Assembly: GCA_019843655.1 (NCBI GenBank)
Contig: JACDQD010000008.1
Coordinates: 9,892,442 to 9,956,441, forward strand
Direction: 5' to 3'
Length of the DNA: 64,000 bases
DNA from: Lethocerus indicus
Lineage: Eukaryota; Arthropoda; Insecta; Hemiptera; Belostomatidae
The first letter of the stretch is position 1. Each line of letters opens with the position of its first letter. Position numbers and translations under genes: made by a program. Positions 38,590 through 50,460 of the stretch are shown piece by piece. A model generated the notes under the pieces. That model had not been told where the DNA came from, made no database searches, and saw nothing but the letters and a program-made list of their open reading frames with translations.

Positions 38590-38697
38590 CATGAATACAC
38601 CGAACGCCTTACGTTTTTATGTTATACTACCCTGAATACACCGGGCCCCTTCCGTTTTCAAGTTATACTATCCATGAATGTACACCGCCTTCCGTTG
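38590..38697. repeat. Degenerate tandem repeat, period 41-42 bp, about 2.6 copies
   Basis: Three adjacent copies begin at 38590, 38631 and 38673. All share a CATGAATACACCG-like start and a GCCTT(A/C)CGTT-like middle; the first two also share a GTTATACTA end, and the third is truncated after the middle. It lies just downstream of the GATA cluster. The copies have diverged, so it is an old local duplication. Confidence 0.75.
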
Positions 38698-38866
38698 ACC
38701 GTGGATGAATTAATTACCGAATTTTCTTTAATTTAAATATGTAGCACGAGGGCATTGATTCGAATTTATCGATACATTAATATCCCTTTAATTAATTATT
38801 ATACCGTAGTCATGGACATGTGCATTTAGGTTTTCTCACTGCGAGGCCTTTCCAAACGCGCTAAAT

Positions 38867-38890
38867 CCTATCTGGCGGGATACAGATAGG
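38867..38890. repeat. Inverted repeat containing GATA motifs
   Basis: CCTATCTG (38867-38874) and CAGATAGG (38883-38890) are exact reverse complements around an 8-base loop. Each arm holds a GATA-type AGATAG core. The word CTATCTGGC recurs once about 90 bp downstream (near 38959), extending the GATA-rich character of 38.4-39.0 kb. Confidence 0.55.
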
Positions 38891-39908
38891 GTTTTTTCGA
38901 AAGCTCTCCTCGGTTCGCCTTCCCGAAAGAGGGGAAATGGCTACGTGATTTCCTTACTATCTGGCAAGGCCTGGAGCGGGAGTGTCATCAATGCGTGGAT
39001 TCTCCGTCGAAAGTGCTTTCGCGTTATCATATATCAGTTAAACTGAATATAATTTGAAAAGTTGTAGTCGTGACTTAAAATAAAAATACAACAGAAGTCT
39101 GAGAGATACGAATTGAGATGAATTAGCCAACGATAAAGAAGAATTAGGCAGTCTGGATCGAAGGGAGAATGAATGAAACGTATCGGAGTTTTCTAGTTTT
39201 ATGGCGGTCCAGGGAGCGTATCACGCGTGCTCGCTAATCTACTTCTGCCGCTACCGTAATTGCCGGGGCGAGGAATAGTCGTTTAAGGACATTAATTGTA
39301 TTCTTCCTTGGCGGTAAATGGGGCCGCCGGCCATAAATCATGGTTGTGTGGGGCCCCCGGGCTCAGTGTAAGGTCGAGAGGCTGGCTGCCTACTGTGGCA
39401 TTTAGCCGGTCCCCTCCCTCTCTCCCTCCACGGCCTGTTTGTTTTTCTCCTCGGTCCGGCCGCTTACTTAGTGCCGACCTTTTACGCCCTGAATTAAGGC
39501 GGGGAGTTACGGGAAATATATTCCGTTGTTTTCGGCTATTTCGAGCCCACGATACGGCGGTGTTGGGCCACCCCGATGTCTTGAAAACTCGACGTTTTTC
39601 AACCGGCCCTAGTCTAAATCTCTCCTCATCCGCTTCCATCCTCAGTCGCTTCCAATAATCATATCGTGCCGCATCCTCACGAAACGATATTTAAAACGCC
39701 GTATATAATACTGAAATTAGTGCCGCGTTATGTAAGCTTGCCTACCAGTTCAGAATTTATTCCAATTGGCTTCACCTTTACCTTACAGAATACAAACGAC
39801 AGTTCTGGGTCATTGAAAGATTTTAAAGATACAAATACCTTTCAAAACAAAATAATTCACAAAATTAGCGTCATCTGTGTATTACATAATCCTGAAATGA
39901 TTTTGAAA

Positions 39909-39941
39909 TTAACTCTTCTTTTTTTTCTTTTGCAGGTATGT
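39909..39941 (+). promoter_or_regulatory. Candidate recursive (ratchet) splice site, junction 39935|39936
   Basis: A TTAAC branch-point-like word (39909-39913) is followed by a nearly pure pyrimidine tract from 39913 to 39931 and then GCAG, ending at 39935. The next bases are GTATGT, a good insect 5' splice site, so acceptor and donor are fused with no exon between. The branch A is about 23 nt from the AG, a normal distance. It is the second such site on the + strand, 32.5 kb downstream of the one at 7427 and 21.9 kb upstream of the exon at 61869. Confidence 0.6.
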
Positions 39942-41050
39942 TTGCATTTTGTGGTTCAAGTGATTTCTCGCGCAAAACAGCTATGAGTCTTTGAGATAAG
40001 TATATACTGCAGTCACTGTTTGTATCATATTTCAGTTTTTCATTGCACACGATGAAACTTTAATAATTGGTCGTTCGTCGGAACTCATTCGGAGTCATTA
40101 AGTGTAAATATACAGACTGTTTGAATTGTTTCATTTTATGGTTTTATATAGTTTTCAATAATAGAGTTAATTACCGCAATAAATTATAAACGCGAATCGG
40201 GTGTTGCTCGAAACAAGAAATTTAAAAGATATAGTGCGTCCTCAGCCACAGACATAGAGATTCATAATCTGTTTATGTATATTATTCTTGGAATAAATTA
40301 GAGCTTAATTCGCTCCGCGAGGGAGAACTGTATAATTGCTTGCAGTTGCTACAATTTGCGGTCGGACAGTAACTCCCGAAGGCGAGGAGCAGTTATCGCG
40401 CTTGCAGCCCTCATACTCCATCTGCTGTTTGGAGTTTTCTTCGTACCCTTTCCTTATACGTATTTAACGTAATTTAATAATCTCTGGACTGTCTTGGCTC
40501 GACATTATACTCGAACTCGATTTCGGGTGGGCCCACAGTGTAGATCGTATACGATTCTTCTATATATGTTATTCATTTATCTGTTTTTCTGTAGCGTTTT
40601 TTTATAGGCCGACAATTTGGACTGCACTTGTATTTGTATTTTTTCCGGTAAATTTATAAAAAAGAAATTTTAGTTTGTATTAATTAATTTAATATATTTA
40701 AATTATATTACTCTGCAAGTCTTATTAGAACGACAGGCGATTTCTTTGGATCCGTAGCCATTAATATCCTCATTTCTACCATTAACTTCTCATATAATGT
40801 ATATTTTTTAGTAGTGAACGCCTAGAACACGTATTGGTCGCCGTACGGGGGAAGTAAATAGCGGGATAGAAACGGGTACAATTTCTCGGGGCCACGGCTC
40901 GGCCATAATTCACTATTAAAGGGTAAATTGGAGTGGGCGCCGGCCCCGGGGTCGACGAAGGCCGGTGTTTGCTGAAAACTTAACACTTTATCAAAACGGC
41001 TCGGACCGTTAGGCCGAGGAAATAAATAAAAAGCCTTTACCTTTTCCTAA

Positions 41051-41105
41051 TGGTGAGTGGGGGGGGGGCGGTGCGTTAGCATGATTTAGGGCCGCCCCCT
41101 CACCA
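41051..41105. repeat. Imperfect inverted repeat around a G10 run
   Basis: TGGTGAG, one T, ten G and CGG (41051-41071) pair with CCGCCCCCTCACCA (41092-41105). The left arm has extra bases, most of them in the G run, and the loop is 20 nt. This looks like one arm's G tract expanded after the inverted repeat formed. The G run could also form quadruplex-like structures. Confidence 0.6.
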
Positions 41106-43103
41106 TCACCGGGCCGGGATTGAAACAAGTTCCGACTTCCGACTTTAACGGGCTTTTATGATCCGCTTTTACGACTCTTTTCAACTGGCCGCCACCGAGT
41201 GCATTCGAACTATGAATTCGAATGTTGCACGCGATACGCCGGTCTTATTCGGCTGTGACCGGTATCGATAAACACCGGAAAATTATCATTAACTACCGGG
41301 TTCTAGTCTCTTGGAAATATTGTTAAAATAGGTCATTCATTGTTCGTATATGTGCAGAGGGAAAATAATTGAATCCTTTTTTTATTTCGTTTATTATATA
41401 ATAATAATACGGATTCTACCAACGGTGGAAATTAGAAATTGGATTGAGTGATGTATTTTTAAGGCGTATTGAACCGCCATGAAAGCCCCGTCGCTTTCAA
41501 CGGTATTCGGTTTCATTAGTTTTCCCGGGCCCGGAGCCCAGATCGTGCTATTAAACGCCCCTGGGCAATAAACAAAAGGAGAAAATATTTCCTCGGTTGC
41601 CAAGGTAAAGGATTACTTATATAAAACGTCGTAATAAAATCATACCGTGCCTGCTCCTCTCTTCCTCAACCCCCCCTTTCGGATCCTAATTAACTCCGAA
41701 ACGCCGACCCGAACCCAGAGTTAACCTTCTCGCAGGGATCCGTAAAATTCTTCCATCTTAATTAACAATTTATTAGACCCCTTAATGAAGAAGTTTTTCG
41801 TACTGGCGGGCTCATCCGACGTTCGAAATCGGGTCCGGTTCTATATTAGATGGAATATTAAAATGCTCCATGCTGGATTGCTAATTAAATGTTTAACCCA
41901 GTAGTTATCGACATAGGAAGAATCTAGTGCGTACGTGCGTCATATAAATCGCTGTGTCTCCGTTTCAACGACAAACAGACAGAATTCTCTAACGGCTCCA
42001 GTGATCTGATTAGTCCGTCTCGCCTTCATAAATATGTGAAGCTCTACAAACAATTTACATGAAACGAGGCCTGCGTGTCTGAGCCCTTGCGTGAGTGCTT
42101 TATTGTGCTAATAACTAATAACTCATTCAGGCGCAATTAAGTGTGAAGTTTCACCTTAGACAACTTCTCAGTTTCTGAGTATATTTACAGAACGGTATTT
42201 ACAATACCACTAGGTCGCAGTTCAGTAATTGAATTTAAATTTCCAGTTTGTTCAGTAACAGTACGGAAGGATCTTTTGTTTACACGCCGTGATTTATTCG
42301 CTCGAATAAATTATGACCGGAAAGGAGTTTTTTCTCCAACTATCCGGTACGTCGATATACCGTTGAGGGTTGCATATCTTTCAGGCCGGGTAGGTGGAGG
42401 TTTTTTGGCTGGTGGCCACCCCCGTCGATAACCCACCCCCCACCCACTCCTTGAAGCCATTTTCGGTAGATTAAACGCGGCAACAACCGGGTATCGGCAA
42501 AGTGTCGTTAATTGTCTTCTTTATTGTCGGATACTCTTTTGCCGACCGGTTTAAGGGGACTGGAACTCGCGGGACATTTTCGATTGTGAATATTTAGGAG
42601 GAGACCGCATTATTTATAACCACCATTATCAAATAATCCTATCGTTTTTATTATCATATGAATGGTAGCACGGCGTCGAGAGGCAGTCCGAGTTTCGACG
42701 CGAATTTCTGTTCCAAACAATTGAATTTTACTTCTGACATTAGTCTTCCGCTCGTTAGTGGCGTATAGAAATGTATTTTTCTGACTTTAATTGAATTTTT
42801 GGAGTTGTTTTAACGTCAATAGCGGTTGATCGATTCCACTTTACGCTTAATTAGACGCTTCATGTCGTGAGCTTCTTATACTGATGCTTCTTTTCTCTCG
42901 CTTCCTGACAAAAGCGTCCATATACAGATGGACTAATCAAATCTCTGGAGGCGAGAAGGGAATCCTTTCGGGGTTTGTCGCTAATAAGTTTTAGACGCCG
43001 CTGAGGACGGGAGTGTCGAGACGTGGCTGCAACTTACACTTTAAAGGTCGTCTCCTTGAGCCTCTTCCATTAGCGATAATCCAGCTCCTCCTGCCCGTAG
43101 GTA

Positions 43104-43107
<4 letters not shown>

Positions 43108-43174
<67 letters not shown>
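43108..43174. repeat. (GA)n microsatellite, about 33 units
   Basis: An uninterrupted GA tract of 67 nt, flanked by GGG on both sides. GA tracts bind GAGA-factor proteins in insects and can be promoter- or insulator-associated, but nothing else here shows a promoter. Open frames through it encode Arg-Glu or Ser-Leu repeats and are artefacts. Confidence 0.95.
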
Positions 43175-43179
<5 letters not shown>

Positions 43180-46115
43180 CTCGCTCTTCACAGTTCACTT
43201 TATCGCTTGATAGTGGCGTCCATTAGTTTTCGTTCATGGCCGTCGATTTTTTGTTTTAAATATTTTACCTCTCCGATATTTTTATATGAAGGAAAAATTT
43301 CCATCGACGGGGTTTGACACATTCTTCGCATATAATTCATTTTTTTTACGTTTTTCTTACAAATTTAGAAGCGAAAATAACTTTTTTCAGTATAATTTTT
43401 CAATATAATCGAATTTCCTCTACGTCGTGCGAAAACTCGTAGGAACAGGTTTCTTTACAGTTAATACCGGGACGCTTAAAGTATTTATCTGTTGTAGTAG
43501 TTAGAATTACATATTAAGGAACGAAATTAAATTACTTGTCAAAATTGTTTGAATTAAAATCAAATATATTCATGGTGATATTTTTAAGAATATTAATTTG
43601 TTTTCTATATTTTAGTAGTCGGCATTTAGTTTTATCATTCCGCTTTTCTATTATTTACAATTATTACTGATGGAAATTAATCAGTACTATTAAAAAGCTG
43701 GTTATAATTTGCAACAAATGTTAATTTCGAGTTTGGATATGCTGGCATTCATCCCCGAGTTTGTGAATTAGGTCCAAAATAAATCATTCTTCGGATCAAA
43801 CATGTTTTGTCCCTGGCCTGAAATGCGGGCGTTCAATAATTTTAAAGATTCCTCCGTCCCCTCCACAAGTAGAATAACTTCTAAAACCACTTTCAGAGTT
43901 AATCCGCTTACCATTGCGAGTGGCCCCCTTTACCTTTATTATTAATAATAAACACTTTACCTGGCTTTGGGCCTTAGCGGGGAAGGCAAAAGCCTTCTTG
44001 TAAAGCTATTCTAAACAAGGATTATATCGCGGCCGGTAATAAAAAGGAGGCTAGATATCCTGGCATCGGTTTTCGTTTGGGGCCCCACTCCAGACCGCGC
44101 CTGTAGTCTTTCTTAAGCCCGGTAAAAAACCCGGGGTAGAATGAAACACTTTGTAGAGCGAGAGGCAGCAGGTTCTTGAGATGTTTTACTTGGGGTTTAA
44201 TCCTTATTTCTGGCTGTAAGTGAATTTCCACTTAACCGCAACAAACAACTGTTAAGCGGACATTTTATAGACATCTTTATAGTTGGTCCCGGTGAAATAA
44301 CCACAATACCAAAGAAATATCCATCACACTGATGTTCTTCCAAGATACGGATTATATCCAGTTCGTATTTGTTGTCAAATATATTGCGCAAATTGCACAT
44401 CTGTCAGCCAGCTGAGTATAACATTACTCGTTTTTCTTTGTAATTACCAATTTATTACCTATTAGTCTGGCTAAGAAATTGGATTGCATTCTTCATTCAA
44501 TGCATGACGAAATGACCGACAGAAAGGCCACTAACGGTCATTAGTGGTAGTTCTGAGAGGATGATTTATTAGGAGAGACAGTTAGGAAATAACACGCCTG
44601 AAATATCGTTATTTTATACCGTTTTCGTATTATAATAAACCTAAAAATGGAATTATCACGATTGTGCTGTAGCATTTGGCAAAGGGGAAAAATATATGTA
44701 AAAACTGCCATTCATTTAAACGCGACCATTTTTTAGGCTTTTTGAAAATGCCTCGGCTCTGTTATGCTATTCAAAAGGCGCAATATTCATTCGGTAGCAC
44801 TTATTTTAAGGAGAGCGTTGCGCGGTGCGTACAGATCGACTACTGGGGCTTAACATTTCGGGGCGGTTTCGTGATTTAATTGTTGCTTGGGTGGGGGTTG
44901 GGCCTGGCAATTGTTGAGCGCCGGACTCGAGTTGGACGATTAGCCGATAAGCGGAGGAGAACAATGTGGCGGATAATAAGCAGGTGCTTGTTACTCTGAA
45001 AGGCTTTCTGCAATTAGGAGTTTTACCGTGGATGGAAGGGAAAAGTGAGTTTCCAATGGTTTTTGAGAATTTTCGACTTTTGTCCGAGGGTTTGCTTTCG
45101 GATCTTTGAGGTCTCTCGTTTCTCCGTGGTCGTTTAGGTCTGTCAACCCTTTTGCAAAAAACTCAAATCTTCGACTTGAGATTATATTAATATTTATTAA
45201 TATAAATTGCCACGAATATGATGGATGTCATTAAAATGTTCACTAATCGTAATTACGCCCGATTTTGGAACCTTTACTTCCGAAATGAAATATTTGACGT
45301 GGTAGGGAATTGTCCATAGTAACTTATGGCTTATATTTGATCATCAAAAATTATTATTAGTGGCTGTATAAGTCTCAATGTCGAGGTCTTTGTGGCGGTT
45401 CCTCAATTAGTTCCTGTGTCAACTTACTTCACGGGTCCCTTGATTTTTTTCAGGGATCGTACTGGCGTATGTCTCTACAGCTCATCATTTTAAAAATAAA
45501 TGTTATAAATAGTGATATATACAAAATAGGCTTCGGCCTTCTTCTAACTCTTTGACTCAGTCGAGCCTTTGAACTCCCCCAAGAACTTAATACTTGATAA
45601 GTTACTTCCGTACTCGTCCAGAAGATGGCGAATGGAATAATAATGGTCCATAACATTTTTATGTCCCCTCGGCTTTGTTAGAAATTCATTATACGTAAAG
45701 CCGCACTCGTGGGCAGAAGAAAACCCTTTTGAGTAGCCAGTGTTCTCCAGATTCTGTTCATCTGGCCACTATTATTTTCCGGAGTCCACCGTTAGGCCTG
45801 ACCGGTAAGGGTCGTTCGGGGGATGAAGGGTTGAGGGGGGGGGTCTCGGCACAATAGAAAATTGAGTTTAAGCCCCCCTCACACACACACAAACTGCTTG
45901 CACAATTAGGCCCTTTGGCCGAGTGAAGCCCTCGTGTGTCAACATATACCGGCTGCAGTTCTAGTGGCCCTAATTACGGCGAAGACCCCCTCCCTCCAGC
46001 CGCCGTGCACTCGGCGGTGCAACAAGTACCCCCTCCCCGGCCTTTGCCCCGCACCACTTAACTGAATACCGGTACTTACATTATTTAGCGCCTCCTTCCC
46101 TTTCTCCCTCGCTCC

Positions 46116-46147
46116 CTCATTCCGATTCTTTTTTAGGGCGGAATGAG
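46116..46147. repeat. Inverted repeat, 9-bp arms
   Basis: CTCATTCCG (46116-46124) and CGGAATGAG (46139-46147) flank a 14-nt T-rich loop. Beyond the arms, a CT-rich stretch on the left faces a GA-rich stretch on the right, so weaker complementarity continues. It sits inside a GC-rich island. Confidence 0.6.
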
Positions 46148-47560
46148 AGGAGGGAGGGCGGGTCAGGAATTAATACGGCGGAGAGAGGGCCACTCGCAGA
46201 GGTTCAGAGCATATGACGAGAGGCTCCCCCCATCCCCTACTCGAGCCTACTCCTATAATGCCGCACCACTCCCCTCCCTACCCTATACTAGATTTGCTGC
46301 GTAATTGCGGTATGAATTTGTAGTCCGTTACAGAAAGCTGCGACGTTTAAAGATCCTTCGGAAACAATTCTTTCGCTCGTAGATATATAGTATTGATAAT
46401 AGTACTAATTTGAAGGCCGACACTAAGGCACGTTGACCGGAAATCATGGCCTAAATGATTGACTCCGAATTAATTACAGGATAAATTTGGAAACTTGAGA
46501 ATGGACAATGTCCAGTAATTATTTTGCTTGTCATTTCCACCTTAGTGATAGAGGTTTCATCGATGGCATCCGCATTTAATTACTTTGTTTACATTTCGTT
46601 GTTTAAATTGCGGATCGTTCAGTGCACGTGTAATAATTGAGTAGAGTGTAAATTGTTGGTCATAGTGGAATTCCAGAAACACAATTGTAGGGCAAAATAT
46701 ATTATGACCGTTTGAATTTCACCGATCGGAAAATTATCTGAAAGGTGGCCTAGACTCCGATTGTGCCTGGGCGGAGTAGGAATCCAATTCCCGGCTTTTA
46801 AATCCGGCGGCTTTCGGTCTTGAAAAGCTCCGGCCGCCGACAGGAACGTTTCGTCCCGAAGGGCCTTTCGGTTGTTCCGGCCCCGCACGATTATGCTCCT
46901 CCCTCCCCTCCCCTCCCTATTGTTCATTCAAATATATTGGAGTAATTCGATCGGGGTCGCGCGGGGAGAAGGCCCCCTGTAATAAAGGCGATGCGCCGCG
47001 GTATCCAGGAGCCGCCCAATTCGCCGAAATCGGTTCCCATAAATCCTGCACTGCGGGAGAGGCAGAGAGGTAGGACTGGGTGTTTGGGGGAAGGGGGGGC
47101 AAAAGGTATAAGGGGATATTTTATACAAGGGCCCGACACTACAGCAAGTTATGCTCATAGTGTCGGCACCTACCCTTTTTTCTGTTGACAGATATCGGAA
47201 AAATAGATATCATTAAATTTCCTCTGTACGTCAAAAGTAATGGTAATTAAATTGCTAAATTAGGAACTCTTCAGATAGACACTTTGTCTGTCTTTTTTAA
47301 TGTGTCTTGGTCTTACAAACATTTTTTTAAAATTAAAAGTAAAATTAAGGATGCCTATTTTAAATTTACTAATTTTTTATTATTATACTAAATGTTTTAT
47401 TCTTAAACAGAAACTCCCCCTCAAACAACTATATAAACATTAATGAAAAAGTAAATAATACAGGAATAACACAAAGAATTATATTTATTGGTAATATACT
47501 TCCACAGGTCGGGATATGTACTCGTATCTGGAAGTATGTGCTCACTAATATCGATAAATA

Positions 47561-47564
<4 letters not shown>

Positions 47565-47606
<42 letters not shown>
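47565..47606. repeat. (AT)n microsatellite
   Basis: About 21 uninterrupted AT units. It marks the left edge of a non-AT-rich segment that leads into the minisatellite at 47939. Confidence 0.95.
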
Positions 47607-47608
<2 letters not shown>

Positions 47609-47938
47609 ATTTAACGAAGTGCTACTGGACACGGGGAGACTGCGGAGTAACCAGAGAACGGGAATGCAGACGTTCCAAATGGGTAAAAATTACGGGAACG
47701 TCAGGGGGCACCAAGATATATGGAGAGGGCCAATAAGAGTACATTGGGCTAAGGCGGGCTAAAGGAGACCAGCACGGCTGAAATCTGAAGTCGGTCGAAT
47801 TACTCAAGAGGACGACAGAGGTCACTTAGAGGTGATAGGAACAGCCGAGTAACCGCCCGACCTTCAAATGACCTCCGCTGTTCCTTGCAAAATTCGACCC
47901 AATTCAGATCTATATCCGAATTCCCGCAGACACTGCCC

Positions 47939-48243
47939 GTATACTCTACCTTATCCGCACTTCCCATTAACGTTCTTGGTTCTCCCGGCGGTCTCACCAT
48001 ACACAGTAGTACTCCGTTATACCCTGTACGGTTATATCAACCCCCAATACCCTCCGTATACTCTACCTTACCGGGACTTCCCCGGAAACCTTCCTCGGTA
48101 CCCGGGGGCTCTCCCAATACACACTTGTACTCCGTTATATCCCGTACGGTTATATCAAGCCCCAAATACCCCCTGTATACTCTACCTTAATCCGACTTCC
48201 CCGTAAACGTTTCTCGGTGCCTGGAGGCTCTCCCCATACACTT
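47939..48243. repeat. Minisatellite, period 117-119 bp, about 2.6 copies
   Basis: Units start with GTATACTCTACCTTA at 47939, 48056 and 48175. The first two complete units share ACTCCGTTATA, then (C/T)CCCGTACGGTTATATCAA-like and CCCCCAATACCC-like words. The third is truncated after about 69 bp. The repeat is pyrimidine-rich on the + strand. Overlapping + frames read through it and repeat peptides such as YPVRLYQ, but the period changes from 117 to 119 and breaks the frame, so I do not consider it coding. Confidence 0.85.
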
Positions 48244-50442
48244 CAGGCGAAACAGTGCCTTTCCTTAGTGCGTTATACTATCCCTCGATACCGGACGCCA
48301 TCAATTTCCATATGTAGGAAATTGGAAATGATTGTTTTCGTTGTATTATTTTTCGTTATGACGTATTTCGTTATACCCAGTATTCCGGATTTCCGATGTA
48401 CCGTCTCTTCGTTGACTGGAAATCTCTTATTAGGTAACGATAAAGCACTCTGCACTGATAAGGAGTACTTATAAAGATGTAATTCCGAAGAAGTACCCGG
48501 TTTCCAATAAGGCCTCGCGCTAGCGGAGGTGTCCTGCGTTTGATAAAACGCGTCCTGAAACCTTATAAAGAATTCAGGGTCCTTCCGGACGGAAGGTGGA
48601 AAGCGACGGAAGTGTCTTCTCCCCATACGTGTTAAACCGAAAACTTTTGACCGGAATAAAGTCGTGGCGGTGGGCGTGGAGCTGCCGCTTCGGCCTCGGC
48701 TCCCGCGAGTCGCCCACGCCCCGGCAAAATAATGAAGGACTCGTGCAAAAAATATTAAGGGACGTGACGCGGGTCCGGGATTCCGGCTTGGGGCTTTTGT
48801 GGGGGCTTGTCGCCTGCCGACTGCCCCCGTGCATATTTCAGTCTTCGGGGGGGCGGCCCGGCTCTGATCTGCCCGGCCTCCACCCTCTCATCCAGGCCTC
48901 TTTGGAATGTCGCTCGGAACAACCAAGAACCTATGTCTAAAACCCCTAATGAAGAATGAAATTTTGATCCTGCGGAACATCGTAAAGCGTGGTTTAGAAA
49001 CCTGCCTATCATTCTTCGAGAATGATAATCTTACAAAACAATATAGAATTTTTCTAACGCTTGCACGGTAGCGTAGGATATTTTTATTTCTTTGGCATTC
49101 CAATTTCTAATAGGGCTAGCTGCTGCAATACTCTAAATTCTTGAAAGACTGCGTAAGAAATTTTAATTTTATTATTATTGTATATGTAGCGGCATATTTT
49201 CGTGATTCCAGTAATATTAACGATGAGTGATCATTTATACATAGATTTTGGGGTTTGAATCTCAATTTCAGTGTTTAAAATATTTTATAACAAATGACGT
49301 AGGGTTAAGTCCCATATGAAAAATGTTCCTGTAGTTTTCTTTCTTTGTCCTATCGAAAGAATTCCTTTAATGGAAGAAATAGATAACACGATATTTTCTT
49401 ATTTTCGCCCTTTCTCGTTGCCTACTGATTGGATATTTAGTTGTGAACGCTAGTGTTGTCTTTTTCCCCCAATTAGCAAACCCTTTTGTGATAACCGGAT
49501 CGAGCACTAAACAAGTGTCCGACCCTTCGTTATTTCCCCCAACTGGGTGGTAATTGACGATCGGCGAAAGAGGAAAAAGGATGGAGGCGGGGTCCCTACA
49601 AGATGTCCCACCGTTCAAAGAACCCCAAACTGTTTTCCCTAATCGGCGGCGAATTTATTGCCAAATTATCTCAACGTGTGGTTGAGCTGTAGATTGTCAC
49701 AAGCGTTCACAGAAGTGTACCCATGTACCTCATTCAGATTGGTACCCAAAGCGCGAAAATCTAATTTCACGGGAAATATTTTATTATTATTATTTCTAGC
49801 AAGTATATTTTCTTTTTTATGTAATCATTAAGTACAGCTATGACTTGTCTAAATTATCAAATTTACACTTAATTCATAAAATAAATACGATATATAGCCC
49901 AGTTAATTACGTTGTTGATGATAATCTGTTTATGTAAAGACTGTATTATACGATTGTGCATTATACATTTTTGTGATATTTCGAAGTGTATTGTCACGTT
50001 TGTTCGCTGTCGAAGCATTCGTTAATTAAAAATAGCGTAATTTATATTCATAATTTGAAGGGAGTATATCTTTTATATTGGTTGTAAAACAGCGATTGGG
50101 GGATAGAAATTTGGCCTGCGGCCCGGGAAGTTGGCCCAGTTAAGGCCCTTTTGTGTCAGATACCGGCCGGGAAAAGTGCCCGCTCGTTATCCGGCGGAGT
50201 TTTTCCGGCGATACGGATGGCCGGCGGGCGGGAGGGAAAGACACCGGGGAAAGGGCTTTTCATAAAGCCGGACAAACGGAGGCTCACGGTCGGTTACACC
50301 TCCGGAATCATGCGGGATTAATTAGTATCTTAGCGGGGGGCCCCGGGTTCCCGACGGTTAATTGAATCGTTTATAACCGGGTTATTTACTCTTCCGAATT
50401 AGCGGGACGTCTGTCGTCTCCGAAAAAAGAGCTCCATTATAT

Positions 50443-50460
50443 TTCTTCTTCTTCTTCTTC
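50443..50460. repeat. (TTC)6 microsatellite
   Basis: Six TTC units at the end of a GC-rich block, in otherwise mixed sequence. Confidence 0.9.

Noticed and set aside
42991..43210. Frames encoding Ser-Leu or Arg-Glu runs
   Set aside because: They are translations of the GA microsatellite.
47868..48206. Plus-strand frames with repeated peptides such as YPVRLYQ
   Set aside because: The repetition comes from the DNA minisatellite. Two different frames are both open, and the unit length shifts from 117 to 119, which breaks a shared frame.
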